NCBI RefSeq assembly: GCF_901709675.1
Contig: NC_051096.1
Coordinates: 3,561,001 to 3,625,000 of the forward strand
DNA from: Syngnathus acus
Taxonomy: Eukaryota; Chordata; Actinopteri; Syngnathiformes; Syngnathidae
DNA length: 64,000 nucleotides
Reading direction: 5' to 3'
The stretch's first letter is position 1; every line of letters starts with the position of its first letter. Shown here in pieces: positions 36,261-53,500 of this stretch. The notes beneath the pieces are model-generated. The model searched no databases. It was not told where the DNA came from and saw only the letters and a list, made by a program, of their open reading frames with translations. A program made the translations under genes and the position numbers.

Positions 36261-36952
36261 CAAAAGCTGCACTTTGTGCCAACTTCTGAGCACTACATAC
36301 TCGCCTTGTGCTGACTCCCAAGCTCGGTAAGAATTTTCACACATTATTGTGCATGTTTATTTCTATATTTAGTTTATTTCATTGTATAGCATGCAGCTAT
36401 AAATTGTGTTTTGGGTTAGTAGGTTATGAGTATGAATTTAGGTAAGGTTGAGATAAATCAGTCTCAGAATTCATAACCGGATTAAAAATTCTAACAAATA
36501 TGCTATGTTAGTTTCTATGTCATGTAACAGGCCCAGAGGCATGCTACACAGTCTCGGAACTAGGTGTGGCCTAGCTAGGGAGATTATAGCACCAAAGTCA
36601 AATATTATTTAATCCCCTCGAACAATCATGGTGAACTGTTTCAATGGAATGTGTACAAAGAAGGGCAAACGTATTTTGTTCCTCTCAGCTACTGTGAGTT
36701 GCAGACAGTTTAGTCATTTGTGGGCAGGCCTTTTCTTGCTTAACCCTTCACTGGGACACTCCATAATTCTTCATTGCACGTGTCATAGCATTACAACATT
36801 TTCCAAATCATTTTAAACCCAAACGTGGCATTTTACCACAGTGGTGTTTTATTGATCTGATGAAACTTGAGCTAAATTCAAATATTGCACCGTCATTGAC
36901 TGGGAATCCAAATGTGTCCCCTTCAGTGCAAGTCCAACCCGAGCAAGCAAAA

Positions 36953-37345
36953 ATGCCTTCAGAACTGGAGACAGCTATGGAGTCCCTCATTGTGGTGTTC
37001 CACCGCTACGCCTCGCGGGACGGCAGGAACGGCACCCTCAGCCGACAAGAGCTCCGTTTGCTGATGGAGAACGAGCTGTCCAACTTTTTAAGGGTACACC
37101 ATCAGTGCCTTGCTCATTTTCTACTACAGTGAATTAAAATTAAAGTCTGCTATCTTAATGCTAATGGAAAGTTGCATTTTCAGTCCCAAAGGGACCCGGC
37201 TGCCGTGGACAAGATCATGAAGGACCTGGACACCAACGGAGACGGCCAGGTGGACTTTGAAGAATTTGTGTCCCTGGTGGTGGGACTGTCCATTGCATGT
37301 GAGCGGTGCTATCAGTTGCGCATGAAAAATGAGACCAAGAAGTGA
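36953..37345 (+). CDS. s100a1: S100A1-like EF-hand calcium-binding protein
   Basis: Two coding exons (36953-37093, 37184-37345) give 100 aa, a normal S100 length. A noncoding exon ends at 36326 and splices to 36927, after CCTTCAG, so the ATG at 36953 is the first in the mature transcript. The start PSELETAMESLIVVFHRYA closely follows S100A1. The N-terminal S100-type loop (RYASRDGRNGTLSRQE) is followed by a hinge and a canonical EF-hand, DLDTNGDGQVDFEEF. S100 proteins are dimeric calcium sensors that expose a hydrophobic target site when loaded. The C-terminal tail (CYQLRMKNETKK) is charged and longer than in human S100A1. ATTAAA at 37420-37425 is a likely poly(A) signal 75 nt after the stop. 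The family is certain; the assignment to S100A1 rests on the N-terminal helix. Confidence 0.9.
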
Positions 37346-37439
37346 AGGAAGAGATACTGTCCAAAAAAAAAAAAGAACACCTTTCCGGAACACATTTCAT
37401 TGTTGTATGTCTCATGTCTATTAAAATGTCACAGATTTC

Positions 37440-38940
37440 AAACCCACCCCACACATTTGTGATGTTTTATCAAAAGTGATCAATCTGGTGCCACAGCAGT
37501 CAAAGTACACATGAGGAGTGGCTATGTTGACAATTCATGATAAACATTCCACGGCGAGCACGCCCTACCAACTAAAGCACGCTTTAAGACTTGTAGAAGT
37601 TGTGAGGAAAGAATGCTCCTCCGTGTTTTTCCACTCAATACCTCTTTTTGTGCCTCATGTCAGCAGAATGTTGCGTAACACCACCGGAAAGCACGAGCCA
37701 ACTTGACCAGTCAAATGCAGGATTGTTTTCAAAATGTTCTTATTAGATGTTTAACTCAATGATTGGGACCGTATGCTGCAAGAATTTGCCACTTTAAGGG
37801 CCTGGAAGTCATAATTCGGGGCAAAGGTCACGTGTACATATCACGAGCTGCACACGCCCTTTTTCCAGTTGTTATGGTTACAGTGCAAACACAAGCAGGT
37901 TGCTAGGTTACAATCCAGCGTGAGTGTGAATGGATTGCAACATTTTGGCCTTGAGTTGTAATGTTCCATTTCGAACACTAGATGACATTAAATATCACAA
38001 CTGATGTGTAGTTTTTGATTAAACCACTAGATGGCATAAAAGAAACACAACAATGCTAAATGTGTCTAACGGTGGTCATTATTTGCGAGGGAGCATTTCA
38101 CTAATGTGTGTGTGAGAGCATTCCAGTAACTGCGAGAGCATTTTCTCGTCTGGGCTTGAGCATTTCACTTGCAAGCGTGACAGCGTTTCACTTGTGCTTG
38201 TGAGACGCTCAGAGGCTAACCTTGTTAGCCAATGCTAATCTATGTTTTACGCTATATGCTGTAGCATGTTGCTAGTAGTGTATACATGCTTGTTACATAA
38301 ATCTTTCAGATTAGATACTACAGCTGCTCACATAAAACCACACAGTGCATCCAACTAAAGTCAATGCAGCTCTGCTTACCTTGTGTAAAACATGATAGTC
38401 GCTGTTGTCTGGCCAGCACTTGAAAGTGACTAAATTCTAAGTCAGTTTCCAAGTCTTTGGCTTTTTAAAGTGTGTTCCAGGCACTGTGAACTAATTGTAA
38501 ACAAGTCATTAAAAATAATAATTTTAAGTGATTTGTCCACTTTACAGTTGAAAAAAAGGCGAATGGGTGTAGTTTTGTCACACATGTTTCCACAGCATTG
38601 AGTTGCGTGCGGGCATGTGTGTGGAATGAACACTGGCCCTGGTGGTGGTGACTCACCCCGGCCGCAAAAAAATCCAACAATGAACCCAGTGACTCAAACT
38701 TGCCACTGGAAAAACACACTTTGCAGAATCAGAATGTGAATAAAGTTTCTTAGTGGCGAGCGCACAAGTGAAAAGTGATTGGGAAACAAATGCTGTTTTT
38801 GATTTTACACTTCTTCCTCAGGTTATGCAACAAAATCTCGTTTTAAAGAGGAAGTAGAGTCAGAGTGTAAACGGATCCGAGGGAAGGAGGAGTGAGAGAT
38901 AAAAGGGAACATTAAGAGGGAGGGATGATGGAGGGCGTGG
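37440..38940. other. Intergenic DNA between the two S100 genes
   Basis: No exon was recognised. Two CTCF-like words, ACACTAGATGACA near 37975 and CCACTAGATGGCA at 38024-38036, lie about 50 bp apart in the same orientation. Confidence 0.55.
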
Positions 38941-38946
38941 TGGAGC

Positions 38947-38953
38947 TATAAAG
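38947..38953 (+). promoter_or_regulatory. TATA box of second S100 gene
   Basis: TATAAAG followed by a short leader and a donor (ACTCCG then GTGAGT, exon end 39026) that closes a noncoding first exon. The layout repeats that of the neighbouring S100 gene. Confidence 0.65.
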
Positions 38954-39771
38954 GCGTCCCCGCAATGACTTCCTCATCACTTCATTTCTCCGCTCACACT
39001 TCTCCACGTCAACTACAACAACTCCGGTGAGTGGAAAATCCCACACACAGAAAAGCATTTTACTGTCTTTCTTAATGATTAAGTTAGGTGACCTTTGAGC
39101 TTAGCTTTGCAAATACTTTCCATGTATTCATATGTCAGACATCCGTTTGCATGGGCGACCACACCCACCGAAAGGGAGCCTGGGTGCATCACTCAACTTG
39201 AGACTTTTTATCGTCTCTCTGCACAATTTAAACCCCCTTTTTGTTTCTTCATATTCCAGAAACTCTAGTCTGTGATTAAGCAACTATATCCGTCACGTTT
39301 GAATCGAGTTGGCACAACTGGAGACGCGACGCTGTCACCTTGGCAATGTTCACTCGAACTAAAGGGAGCGGCGTTTAAATAAACATAGCGTTCCTGACAC
39401 AAAAAGATGAATTCATGTGGTTATGTCTTGGACAAAAAGCTTGTTTGTTAGTCTCCCCCTCTCTGCAAACCACTCCCTCAACTTGAGGGTATAATAAACA
39501 AGGCGCTCTGGTAGTGTGCCAGTGTTTCACCAGCACAAGGTCTTGTGAGGTCCCAGTGGGCAGTGTTCCAGTAAGCATGCACATGCGCTACTCGGCCTCC
39601 TAGAGGGCGCTAAAGCATTCCAAAAAAAAAAAAAGAGCCCATCTACTTTTAAATTGAGGATGTAGTGTGAGGTTGTATGCTTAATGACCGTATTGAGATG
39701 TGGAGTTATTTTAGTTTTTTTTTTTTTTTTTTAAATATTGTTTTTCCTTCAAATTATTTTCTGCAGTCATC

Positions 39772-40138
39772 ATGGGTGAAGTTCAGACCGCCATCATTTT
39801 ACTCATCGACGCCTTCAAAAAGTATGCCGGCAAGGAGGGCGACGCGAACGCCATGAATAAAGGAGAGGTGAAGGATATGCTCAAACACGAATTCGGCGTG
39901 GAGATGGGAGTAAGTGACTGAACAGCATACCAGCAAACGTGCGTGGAAAGTACGTGAAGTCATTCTAAATATGTGTGTTTGTGTTGAGTAGAAAGCCAAG
40001 GACCAGACAGCTATCGACAACCTCTTCAAGGATCTGGATGCCAACAGCGACAACAGCGTAGATTTCATGGAGTTTGTCAGCCTGGTGGCTTCCCTCGCTG
40101 TGATAATGCAAGAGTGCTTGGTGAAAGGCAAAAAATAG
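39772..40138 (+). CDS. S100-family protein, ictacalcin-like
   Basis: Two coding exons (39772-39909, 39992-40138) encode 94 aa. The noncoding first exon ends at 39026 and splices to 39767 after TTCTGCAG, five nt before the ATG. The N-terminal helix and pseudo-EF loop (DAFKKYAGKEGDANAMNKGE) and the canonical EF-hand DLDANSDNSVDFMEF are both intact. The C-terminus QECLVKGKK carries a cysteine and a basic end. It resembles the fish-specific ictacalcin/S100A group, known from epithelia, more than any single mammalian S100, so no symbol is given. AATAAA at 40195-40200 lies 57 nt past the stop. The tandem arrangement and shared exon layout with the S100A1-like gene point to local duplication. Confidence 0.9.
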
Positions 40139-40331
40139 AGCCTGTTTCCAAAAAAATTTCAACTACCTTCAAGTCATACGTACTTCAGGTCAAGAATAAA
40201 CAACATGAAAAATACCCAACCGTTGCTGCTGTGTGTTTTGTAGGAATGCGATCGTAACATTGTCGACTCATTTGAACATTTTTGTGGTGTTGCTGGATTA
40301 TTGCAACCAGCAGGGGCACTGTTGATTCAAT

Positions 40332-40485
40332 TACCGTACTGGCCCGAGTATAAGATGACCCCGATTATAAGACAATCCCCTCTTTTTCAAGACTCAAGTT
40401 TGAAAAAAGCCTTTGTCTAGACCCCGAATGTAAGACGACCCCCCCTTTTTCAGTTTTATTTCAATGAAAAAAAAAACTCGTCTTA

Positions 40486-40522
<37 letters not shown>

Positions 40523-41279
40523 TTTATTGATCCCCAGGGGTGGGGAAATTCAGGCCCCAGCAGTATCTATACCACAGAGTGGGTATACAAAAGACACACA
40601 GATGGCATGAGCGCAACTCAATAGGCTCTCATAAGGCTGCCACACAACGGCGCCACAAAGAAAGTCAGAAAGTGCTCAAGATAAAAGACAAAGGAAAAAA
40701 AGTAACAGCGGCCAACCAGCACCCCTCAATACAAGAGAACACCCCAAAACACACAAAATAGCCTCCACGGGGTCCACCGACAGGTGTAAGGGCAGTCCAG
40801 TTCAACGGCGCCCAATGGACCGTGGTCGTGAATCGGTGAAAACATCACAAAGCAGGCAAACGTATGAGCAGCGTCCCGGGCACCCAGTCGGGGCATGTGC
40901 AGATGGTCACCACGGGGCTAGCATGGTGAAAGTCGTTGGTTCCGACGAGCACGAGGGAGGGGACTCCCCACAGGGGTTGCGGCTGCAAGGCCAAGACGAG
41001 GGACCCGGTCATCACTGGCCGGATAAGCAGGAAGCCGTCGTAGAGTTACGCCGGTCTCGACCGATGATCCCGGTCCCGGGAAGAAAAAAAAAATATATAT
41101 ATCCGATCCGAAGAGATCGATAGAAGGCACCAGCATCGCCGAATGGACAAAAAGACAGAAAGAAAAAGGAGAAAAGAAGGAAACAAAGAGGAAAAGAGAG
41201 AACACTGCTGGGAGGCAGCCACTCACAGCGCCATACTAAGAAAAAAAAAAAAAAAAAAGAAATTCGGGCCAATACGGTA
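40332..41279. mobile_element. Terminal-inverted-repeat element with a nested retroposon
   Basis: The outer ends are TACCGTACTGGCCCGAGTAT at 40332 and, inverted at 41279, TACCGTATTGGCCCGAATTT, which mark a nonautonomous DNA transposon. Internal ATAAGACGA-type words near its left end support this. Inside it, an insert of roughly 750 bp reads on the minus strand toward a tail of GAATTTCCCCACCCCTGGGG, ATCAATAAATATT and then (CAAT)n. That is the style of a fish LINE or LINE-derived SINE 3' end. A long A run (41241-41258) lies at the other junction. No intact transposase or reverse transcriptase is coded. Confidence 0.65.
40487..40520. repeat. (ATTG)n tetranucleotide repeat
   Basis: Eight ATTG units that form the tail of the nested minus-strand retroposon. 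Confidence 0.9.
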
Positions 41280-41497
41280 GTTTGAGATTCAAAGAAGAAA
41301 GGAGTTTAACGATTGATAGTAAATCATGCTCAAGCCTTTTGTCTTAATATACATTATTTAAAACAAATTGTATTTTAAACGAATTCGGTGATGTGGTTCA
41401 AATTATGACCATAACAGCATCCATGTTTTGTACTCTTTCACACTTGCAGGACATGTATTACATGTTTCACATGAATCTGGTAAAACCGGGTCTTTTC

Positions 41498-41500
<3 letters not shown>

Positions 41501-41568
<68 letters not shown>
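41501..41568. repeat. (GT)34 microsatellite
   Basis: A perfect 68-bp GT run upstream of snx27. It produces spurious Cys-Val and Thr-His open frames on the two strands, which were discarded. Confidence 0.95.
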
Positions 41569-41574
<6 letters not shown>

Positions 41575-42058
41575 AGGTTTTCTGTCCCAATTCTGTCTAT
41601 TGACAAGTGTATCTTAGATGAACTGGAAAGCATGAATGCCCTGAAGCAGCAACAATGAATGTAGAGAAATGTAGCGTGAGACAAATTGCTGACCTGACCC
41701 TGTTCAACACTGTGCCAAAATGTTGTTACAAAAAAAAGTGTCGTCTTTGACAGATGGGCAACTACTCTGGATTACCTGTAATTCTTTTCTTTAGTAGTGT
41801 ATGTATGTCGCCACACCCCCATAACTTCAGCTAGCTTATTGCTATAACATAATGGGAAACATCATAGACTGGGTAAGGAAATTAGCATTGGCGTTGGAGT
41901 ACTTGTAATACTGGAGACTTGCTATATTGCGTCCCTCAAAAATTCAGGAAATGTTTTTAATGGCATTTTTATTTATCACAGTGGGGGGAAAAACGTGATC
42001 AAAGCGTCACTTTTCTTTTTTGTGAAGTTGCATAGTTGAGGTTTGAGAAATGTGACGA

Positions 42059-46579
<4,521 letters not shown>

Positions 46580-49500
46580 ACAAAAGCAAAACCACAAACC
46601 CGTCCCACATTGAACTGTTCCACTCGCATCGTCACACCCACCCTGAGAGCAAGACTTGAGGTACGGGCGGAGGCAGGTCGCACCCCCAAAACTGGGATCG
46701 ACATTTTTTTTCGCAAGAGGGGGGCGACGAATGCGTCGCACGTTAAGCCAGGGACACTTACCAAGACGGGCGATGAAGGCAAGCCATTTCATTACCGGAT
46801 CTCCATTCTGTGTGTCTGTGAGACGCTCCCCCCCTCCCCTCCCGTACGAGCCGCCGACACGTCGGTCCGGCGCGCGACAGACAGGAGCGCGAACCGGAAA
46901 CGTGGCCGCGAGCGGCGGGACGATATGCCCGGCCCCGAGTGGGAAATGGACTGAGCGAGAAGAAGAGAAAAAAAAACTTGTTTGCGCTACCGAACGATGC
47001 AAAGTCTGATGCTGGACATGAACAAAGACGTTTTCTATTAGTGGGGTCTGTTTTTGTTTTTTTTCTTGTTGTTTTGTCCGTAAACAAAATGTAACTAATC
47101 TTATTGCGTGTACGTTTAACAAGCCTTTTTTTTTCCTGATCAAATATAGATTAATATAAGAGCTCTAATTGATTATCATGAATTCTATTGAAAGCCATTT
47201 GAGCATTTATTCGATATCCTCGATCATGCACCTTGCTTATTAGGGCGCAGTCTCGGCCTAACTAGTACAAGTTGACTCATTGCACAAAATCTTAAGCGGC
47301 TTTCAAAAATAGGCTTTCCATAGAATTGCATTGGGTTGAGGCAAAATCAGTGTTTGGGGGTGGTCACGGCCTGCAGTTTTATAAACGGAAGATAGGGGGC
47401 AGCAGATGCTAAGTGTGAATGTGATGCCTGGGGCTGTGTAGCTCAGGCAGCTAAGTGTCCCTCCCCTGCAGATGTCTCCATTAACCATGTCAGGTGGTGT
47501 GTTTGCGTGTCTCTAACCACCTGAGCGCCGTCTCGCTCACACGCCGCAGTATTAGTCCTTTTGTGTGTGTTAGTTGCGGTTAGTCACACAAAAAGGGCCG
47601 GATGTCAACGTTTCGGTTGGGCGGATGAAGACAAATTGAGCTGTTGTGACCTGTTGTTGATTTTCAGCAAGGGGGGGGGGGGTTGTTTGTCATTTGACAG
47701 GTGCATCGGCGGCAGGATTATTTTTTTGTGTCGGGCGTTTTTGCAGCCTGTGACTTGGCAGTCATTACATTTTGGGGTTCTCCGTCTACGTCAGCTTTAC
47801 AGATGCCACGTCGACATCGTTGCTATCGGATAGGATCATCGTGTCGGTTCATTTATTTGAGCGCAAGTCGGTCATTTAGAAGATGGATGAATCTTTTTTT
47901 GTTTTCTTCCCGATCTCGAGGGCGAGCTCTCGCTCGCTCGTCCGCACCCTCCTCTTCCCTTTTCGAGTTACTCTGCCATCATTACGCTGCAATGTGGTTG
48001 CCACGGCAGCACCATGGCAGACTCCCCACGACCGTTCTCCTTTTCAGTCTCGGCAAATCGACTAATTCCGCTCCATGTAATGGAGTTGAGGCCTCGGCTT
48101 TGTGTGTGTGTGTGGCGCACGCACGCTGTCATTCTCCGCTATCGCCGAGGTGAATGTCACCCTGTTCGGTTTGCTTAGAAGTGGGGGAAGAGACGACAGG
48201 AATGTTAAAGAGCACACTTGAGATTGTGAGCCAAGATCAGAACAACATATTCCTTGAAAAAACAAAAGTCACAATTAGTCGGATTATCCTAAAAATTTCC
48301 CTTGCCACAGATTTTCCACATATATATAATTTACAAAATGGCCCCCACCAGAGCGGTTATGTTGTGTGTGTTTGTTTGTGCTGTGACTCATATTCATTTC
48401 ACCATTGTTTGCTTAATTCCTTCACACAAACAGTTTTGCCGTGTGTGTTTGCTGCAATCAGGCCGTGACTGAAAGAAAACAAACGTTTGTTTGCGAGGGG
48501 ATGCTGACATGTAAGTTCTGTTTTTGTTTTGTTTTTTTACTTTTGTTTGTATGCGTTTCGTCAACCTGTAAATAGTCGGAGGGGAGAAAAACATAATGCA
48601 CTCACAATTTTTTTTTTTTTTATTTATTGACAATGGATTCTTCTGAACGACGGAAGCACGCGCCGATGACAAATGACTCATAGGCTACAAAAATGAAGTC
48701 TGTTTTTATCTTGATAAAAAAAAATAAAAAATCAACGAAAGGTTTATGCGCCGTTGAAAGAAAGAGCCTCAACATGGACAATTGTAAAGTCATGAATTGT
48801 AACCTTTTAAATAAAGTTACAGTATATACAAGATTGCATTCAGTATTTTCTGGAGCGGATGAAGGAACGTTTCAGGTTGAATCGAGCCAAACCATCGCAA
48901 GCGAGCATCCATCAAGCAACTGGACGGGCTCATCTCTCGACTGCAGACGTCTACTTACTCGCCCCCTCCCTTCTCCTCCTCCTCCTCCATCGTCTGCTTC
49001 TTGTCAGCTTCCATCGATCAGCCCCGCTGGCCCGTGCAAATTAAAAGTCATTGATTGGATCGGAGATGCAGTGTAATGTGGCTACACGAGAAGATTTGGG
49101 GAAAATCCGTCTTATGGTACGTCTCATGAGTAACCTGTTGCCCAATTAGCAATTAAATTCAATCTTCTATTTCCGCCGCCACCATCTTTTTTTGCAGACC
49201 TGATGAAATGGATTTTTTTTTTTTTTTGGGATGAATTAAATTTGTCATTTTGTGACTCCTCAAAAAAAGAAATTGCTGACACAGCACTTTCTATTTCTAA
49301 CACGCTGATATAGGGATGAAGGCCACGCAACTAATGAAATTCTCCTTCCTGTCTGTGTTGATGGAGTGATTTGACCTGCACTTTGATGTTCTGCAGGGCT
49401 TTTCTAATAAATCCAAGGACTGAGCCCTTCCTACCTGCCACCACCTCCCCTCATCCGCCCATCTCCTGAACGATGAGTCAATTATCCTCATTCTCTTCTT

Positions 49501-50463
49501 TCTTTTAAGGAAAACAAACAAAAGGTACGTTCAATTTTTATTTTCATCATGATAAAAACACGAAGATGCTGGTTTTCTGAACACTGGGAAGGAACTACAG
49601 CAAAGACAGAAATTGCTGGCTTTTTTTTTCTTGTTTAAGTATGACATCAATCGGCCACATAAGTACAAAATGGCTGGGCAGAGGATCAAACCAATGCTAA
49701 TTCAAATATCAAATGACCAATGTCAATCAATAACCGGCAGTTTCACTGTGACTATTATTGGATCTCCTGAGGCTGTGTTGGTGCGCGTCTTCATTTCCAG
49801 TAGATACAAATTAGCAAATGTACCACAGAAATCTTTCCTATTAATTGAGCTTTTTGCTTTTGTGTATGACAAACCTTGTTGACGTCGCTCCTCTCGATTG
49901 ATTCTGGACCCTTTTATCGCTGATCTGAGATCTGTGTCGCTTTAATTCATTTTGGGGCGGAGGTGTGTAAGCTGCGGGGGATAATGAGGCCCTTGGAAAT
50001 GGAAAGTGCCCAGGTCATCTTTTCATAGCCGATCAGTCACGTCTTAAAGACGACGGGAGGACTTTTTAATTCGACTGCTAATAGACGCTGACCTTTGAAT
50101 AATGGATGAGCACCACGTTCTGCTCTTCTTTAAAAAAAAAAAAAAAAATCTGCATGTCCTTGTCGTTGTCCTCCGAGGAATTTCTTTCCTCACTAGAGCT
50201 TCTTTCACACGGAGACCTGCTAAGTCTATTTTAGTCCTGACATTCCGTGTTAGGGTCTAAATAAAGTTGGCACTTTTTACAGCGGGGATTACCTCGACCC
50301 GTTCGGCCTGTCCCCCTCGTTCCGCCATTTCTACCAAACGTTGAGGCCTTTCCCTCTTGCTGAGTTTCCGTTTCTGCTCTACTTTCTCTTCCATTTCACC
50401 CGGACACTGTTCGCTTGTTGCAGCTCTGATTTATCCCGAAAATCTTCGACTCCCTCTTTGTGT
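46580..50463. other. snx27 3' UTR and intergenic DNA
   Basis: Convergent interval between snx27 (plus) and the nicotinic receptor gene (minus). The first part is presumably snx27 3' UTR. The nearest perfect plus-strand AATAAA noticed is far away (48810-48815), so the transcript end is unknown. No further exons were recognised. Confidence 0.5.
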
Positions 50464-50469
50464 TTTATT
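50464..50469 (-). other. Poly(A) signal of alpha7-type nAChR gene
   Basis: AATAAA on the minus strand, 120 nt beyond the stop codon at 50589-50591. Confidence 0.55.
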
Positions 50470-50588
50470 CATCGAGTTCGTTCGGTCGGCGTAGTGCAAA
50501 GAAAGCCGCATTTTCTTTTGTCTCCTGGACTCCCGCTGGATCCGAGCCCGCTTGATACCTTAACACCCCCTCATCTGCTTTGTTTTTT

Positions 50589-53500
50589 TCAGATAAAATC
50601 CTTGGAAATGGCGTCGGCAAAATTGGGCGCCGACATGAGGATGGAGATGGTGCAGATGATGTTGAAGACGCTGAAGGCTACGAGGCACAGACGGTCGATG
50701 ACGGCACCCGCAAACTTCCACTGGTCGGCCACGCGCTCCGCTTCGTCCTGCTCGCGGAACCGATCCGCCATGTAGCGCACTTCCTCCAGGATGGCTTGAA
50801 GTAGCGGGTCGCCATGACCCATAACCTGGCATGCTCCGCTGCTCATGCCAACTCCAAAGCCACCTCCGCTGGAGACGATGCTGGGGCATCCGACGGTATC
50901 CAGGTTGGGCGCGGGAGGCAGCGGGGATCCGCAGAGGTGTGGGGGTGGACTGCGATGCCCCGCCGGGATGGTATTGCCCCTCTGGGTCGGATCGGACAAC
51001 AGCGGCGGATCCTCCATCCCCTGGAAGTAGAGCAAGTTGCCGTTGTTGGAGCTGGATTGGACGTGGAGGTGAGGTTGGTGGAGAGAGGGCAGATTGTGAG
51101 TGTGCGCGGCCGGGTCGCAGTGGTTGGGAATGCTCCCGCTGTGCGAGCCTGAGGAGCAACGGCGGAGGTGGGGGGCGCACGCGGGCCTCCGGGGCTTTTC
51201 CGCCTCGCCGGGTCGCTTCATCCGCAGGAACCACGCCACCCATTGGAGAAGAACAAGCTTCACCTAGACACAGAAGTCAGCAGGTAAATAATGTACATTA
51301 TGTCACATGATTGATTGATTTCAAAAAGTGATTTTATGGCCTTTTGTTATCGCCAGATCAAAGGATGAATTGGGGATCATAAAACTGCACAGAAATGGAA
51401 ATCTGGAAACGATAAAATCTGTGCTATTATGACCTCCATGTCGGGGGTCGTCAATTTCATCATCCCGAGGTTCCTCCCTTGCTCCGTGCACAGGTAAATC
51501 AGAAAAATGTAGGAATAGATTATCCTCTAAAAAAAAAAAATCTATTTGGATCTATTTCAATCCTTGCTCAGCAACAGCACCAAGATGACGCAGAGCTGGA
51601 TTCCCCGCAAGGGCAACGCCGCGTGATCCAAAGTGGTGGGCGGATGCTGCATCGCTACACTGGTTCCGTTTCTGGTAACAAACTCACCCATTTTGGCATA
51701 TTCCCTCCGTTAGGATCATGGTGGTGGTACTGCAGGACCACCACGGTGGCGATGACGGACATCCCCACGATGATCATGATGCTGGCAAAGTACTGACCTT
51801 GAATTAAATAGAACAGATGCATTGAGTTCCACCAGCCCTTTAGTCCCCAGATCCAAAAGGGTCCCAGAAGACTCTCTGAAATCAACGCCTCCCTATTTAG
51901 GAGCCCGACGTGATGTCTTTGTATCACTTTTATATGGCCGTCGCGCTTCCCAGGTTGTAAAAGCTCTTTAATGAAGTCTCGCATTCATGCAATGTAGTCG
52001 TGTTTCAGTCCCCGTAAAAGTCTGATTAAATGTGAAACAGTGCCAGCGGCGCTATAAAATATGAATATATGACACTCGAGGCTGGTAATATAACTCGTTC
52101 AATTCGTCAGTAATCAGCTGACAAGCAGGACGTGTGGAGGGAAGGAAACGCCGAGCTAACCATAAAAGCAGAGTGATGAGCTGGAATGCTAAAAAAAAAA
52201 AAAAAAGGTGCTGAAACTGCTAACGTTTTCTTTTCGACATGTAAAATACATACGTTAAAAAAAAATGAAGGCCTACCTATGAGCGGCACCGAGTCAGACG
52301 TAGCCGGCATGATCTCAGCCACCAGCAGCATAAAAACAGTCAGCGACAGCAAGACGGTGATGCCTGAAATCAAACAAAAAAAAAAATAAATCGATCTCAT
52401 CCAGAAAGTCAACTGGGCGGGCAGCCAAGTATTTTTTTTTTTTTTTGACAAACGACCCCTAGGCCTCATCCACTAAATTGCTTTTTGACATAGTGTAATG
52501 CTCGCCTCCATTTATTTTACACTGGGCCTAAACAGCATCTGCATCCAACAACAGCGCTGTCGTAATTCACGACTCCAAACACAAACAATTACCAAAAATG
52601 CTTCTCTGGCAGAAATATCCTACCTAAGTAAAAAAAAAAAAAAAAAAAAAAAAGGAAAGTCCACAATGTCCGGAGCATGTTCATGGAGGACGCAGCAGCT
52701 TCATCAATTAATGACATCAATAGCTTAATTGGCCGTGCGTACCAAAGGAGTCGGCGTATAACGCAACATCAGCGTTATTCCAATAAATACGCACTTAACT
52801 AGATATTCGCTCATTTTGTAAGAGTGCTCCACTTTCTTTTGCGCTCGCTTCCCGCTTCCCCGTCGTCTTCCTGTAATCTCCTCTCGGCCCCCCCCTCACC
52901 CCTTTCATTTGAGGGTTCAATGTGAGCGTATTAGAATCATATTTGCAGTAAAGAGGAGGGGGGGAGTGTCCCACTTGGAGATTTTTATGGCGCATTTCAG
53001 AAAGATGTTTTTTTTTTTTTTTTTTCACACCCCAAAATATCTGTCTGTGTGCGCTACATCATCTTGCAAGAATGGAAATTGATGCAAAATGTTCAAATTC
53101 TCTGTTATTTTTTTTTTTTTTAAATATATTCTTTTTTTGAATATACAAAAACAGTATAAATATGTAATCATGCTATCAATTATTGTTAATGGCTGTACCA
53201 TAATTTATCTATTTTTTGCTCACCCAGCGAGATCTTCTCCCCTGAGTCGGCGGGCAGCACGAAGATAAGAAGCGTCATGGAGGACAGCAGCATGCATGGG
53301 ATGAGCAGGTTGAGGGCGTAGTAGAGCGTCCTTCGCCGTATGGTCACCATGAAGGTCACGTCCGGGTACGGCTCCTTACAGCAGTCGTAGAAAACCACGT
53401 TGCGGGCGCCGGGCACCCCTAAGTAAGCACAATCCGTACTCGAGTACTTGCACAAAAAAAAAATTAGCAAACTGTTTGCATTTTGAAGGCTGACCGATGA

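Noticed and set aside
36860-36952. In-frame extension of the S100A1-like protein to an upstream ATG at 36860
   Set aside because: A splice acceptor (CCTTCAG) lies between that ATG and the S100 start, and the added residues are not seen in S100 proteins.
41393-41684. Open frames reading through the GT repeat
   Set aside because: They are only Cys-Val or Thr-His translations of a microsatellite.
50560-51310. Long open frames opposite and in other frames of the last nAChR exon (up to 227 codons)
   Set aside because: They overlap a certain coding exon, have no family similarity and are a by-product of its GC-rich codons.
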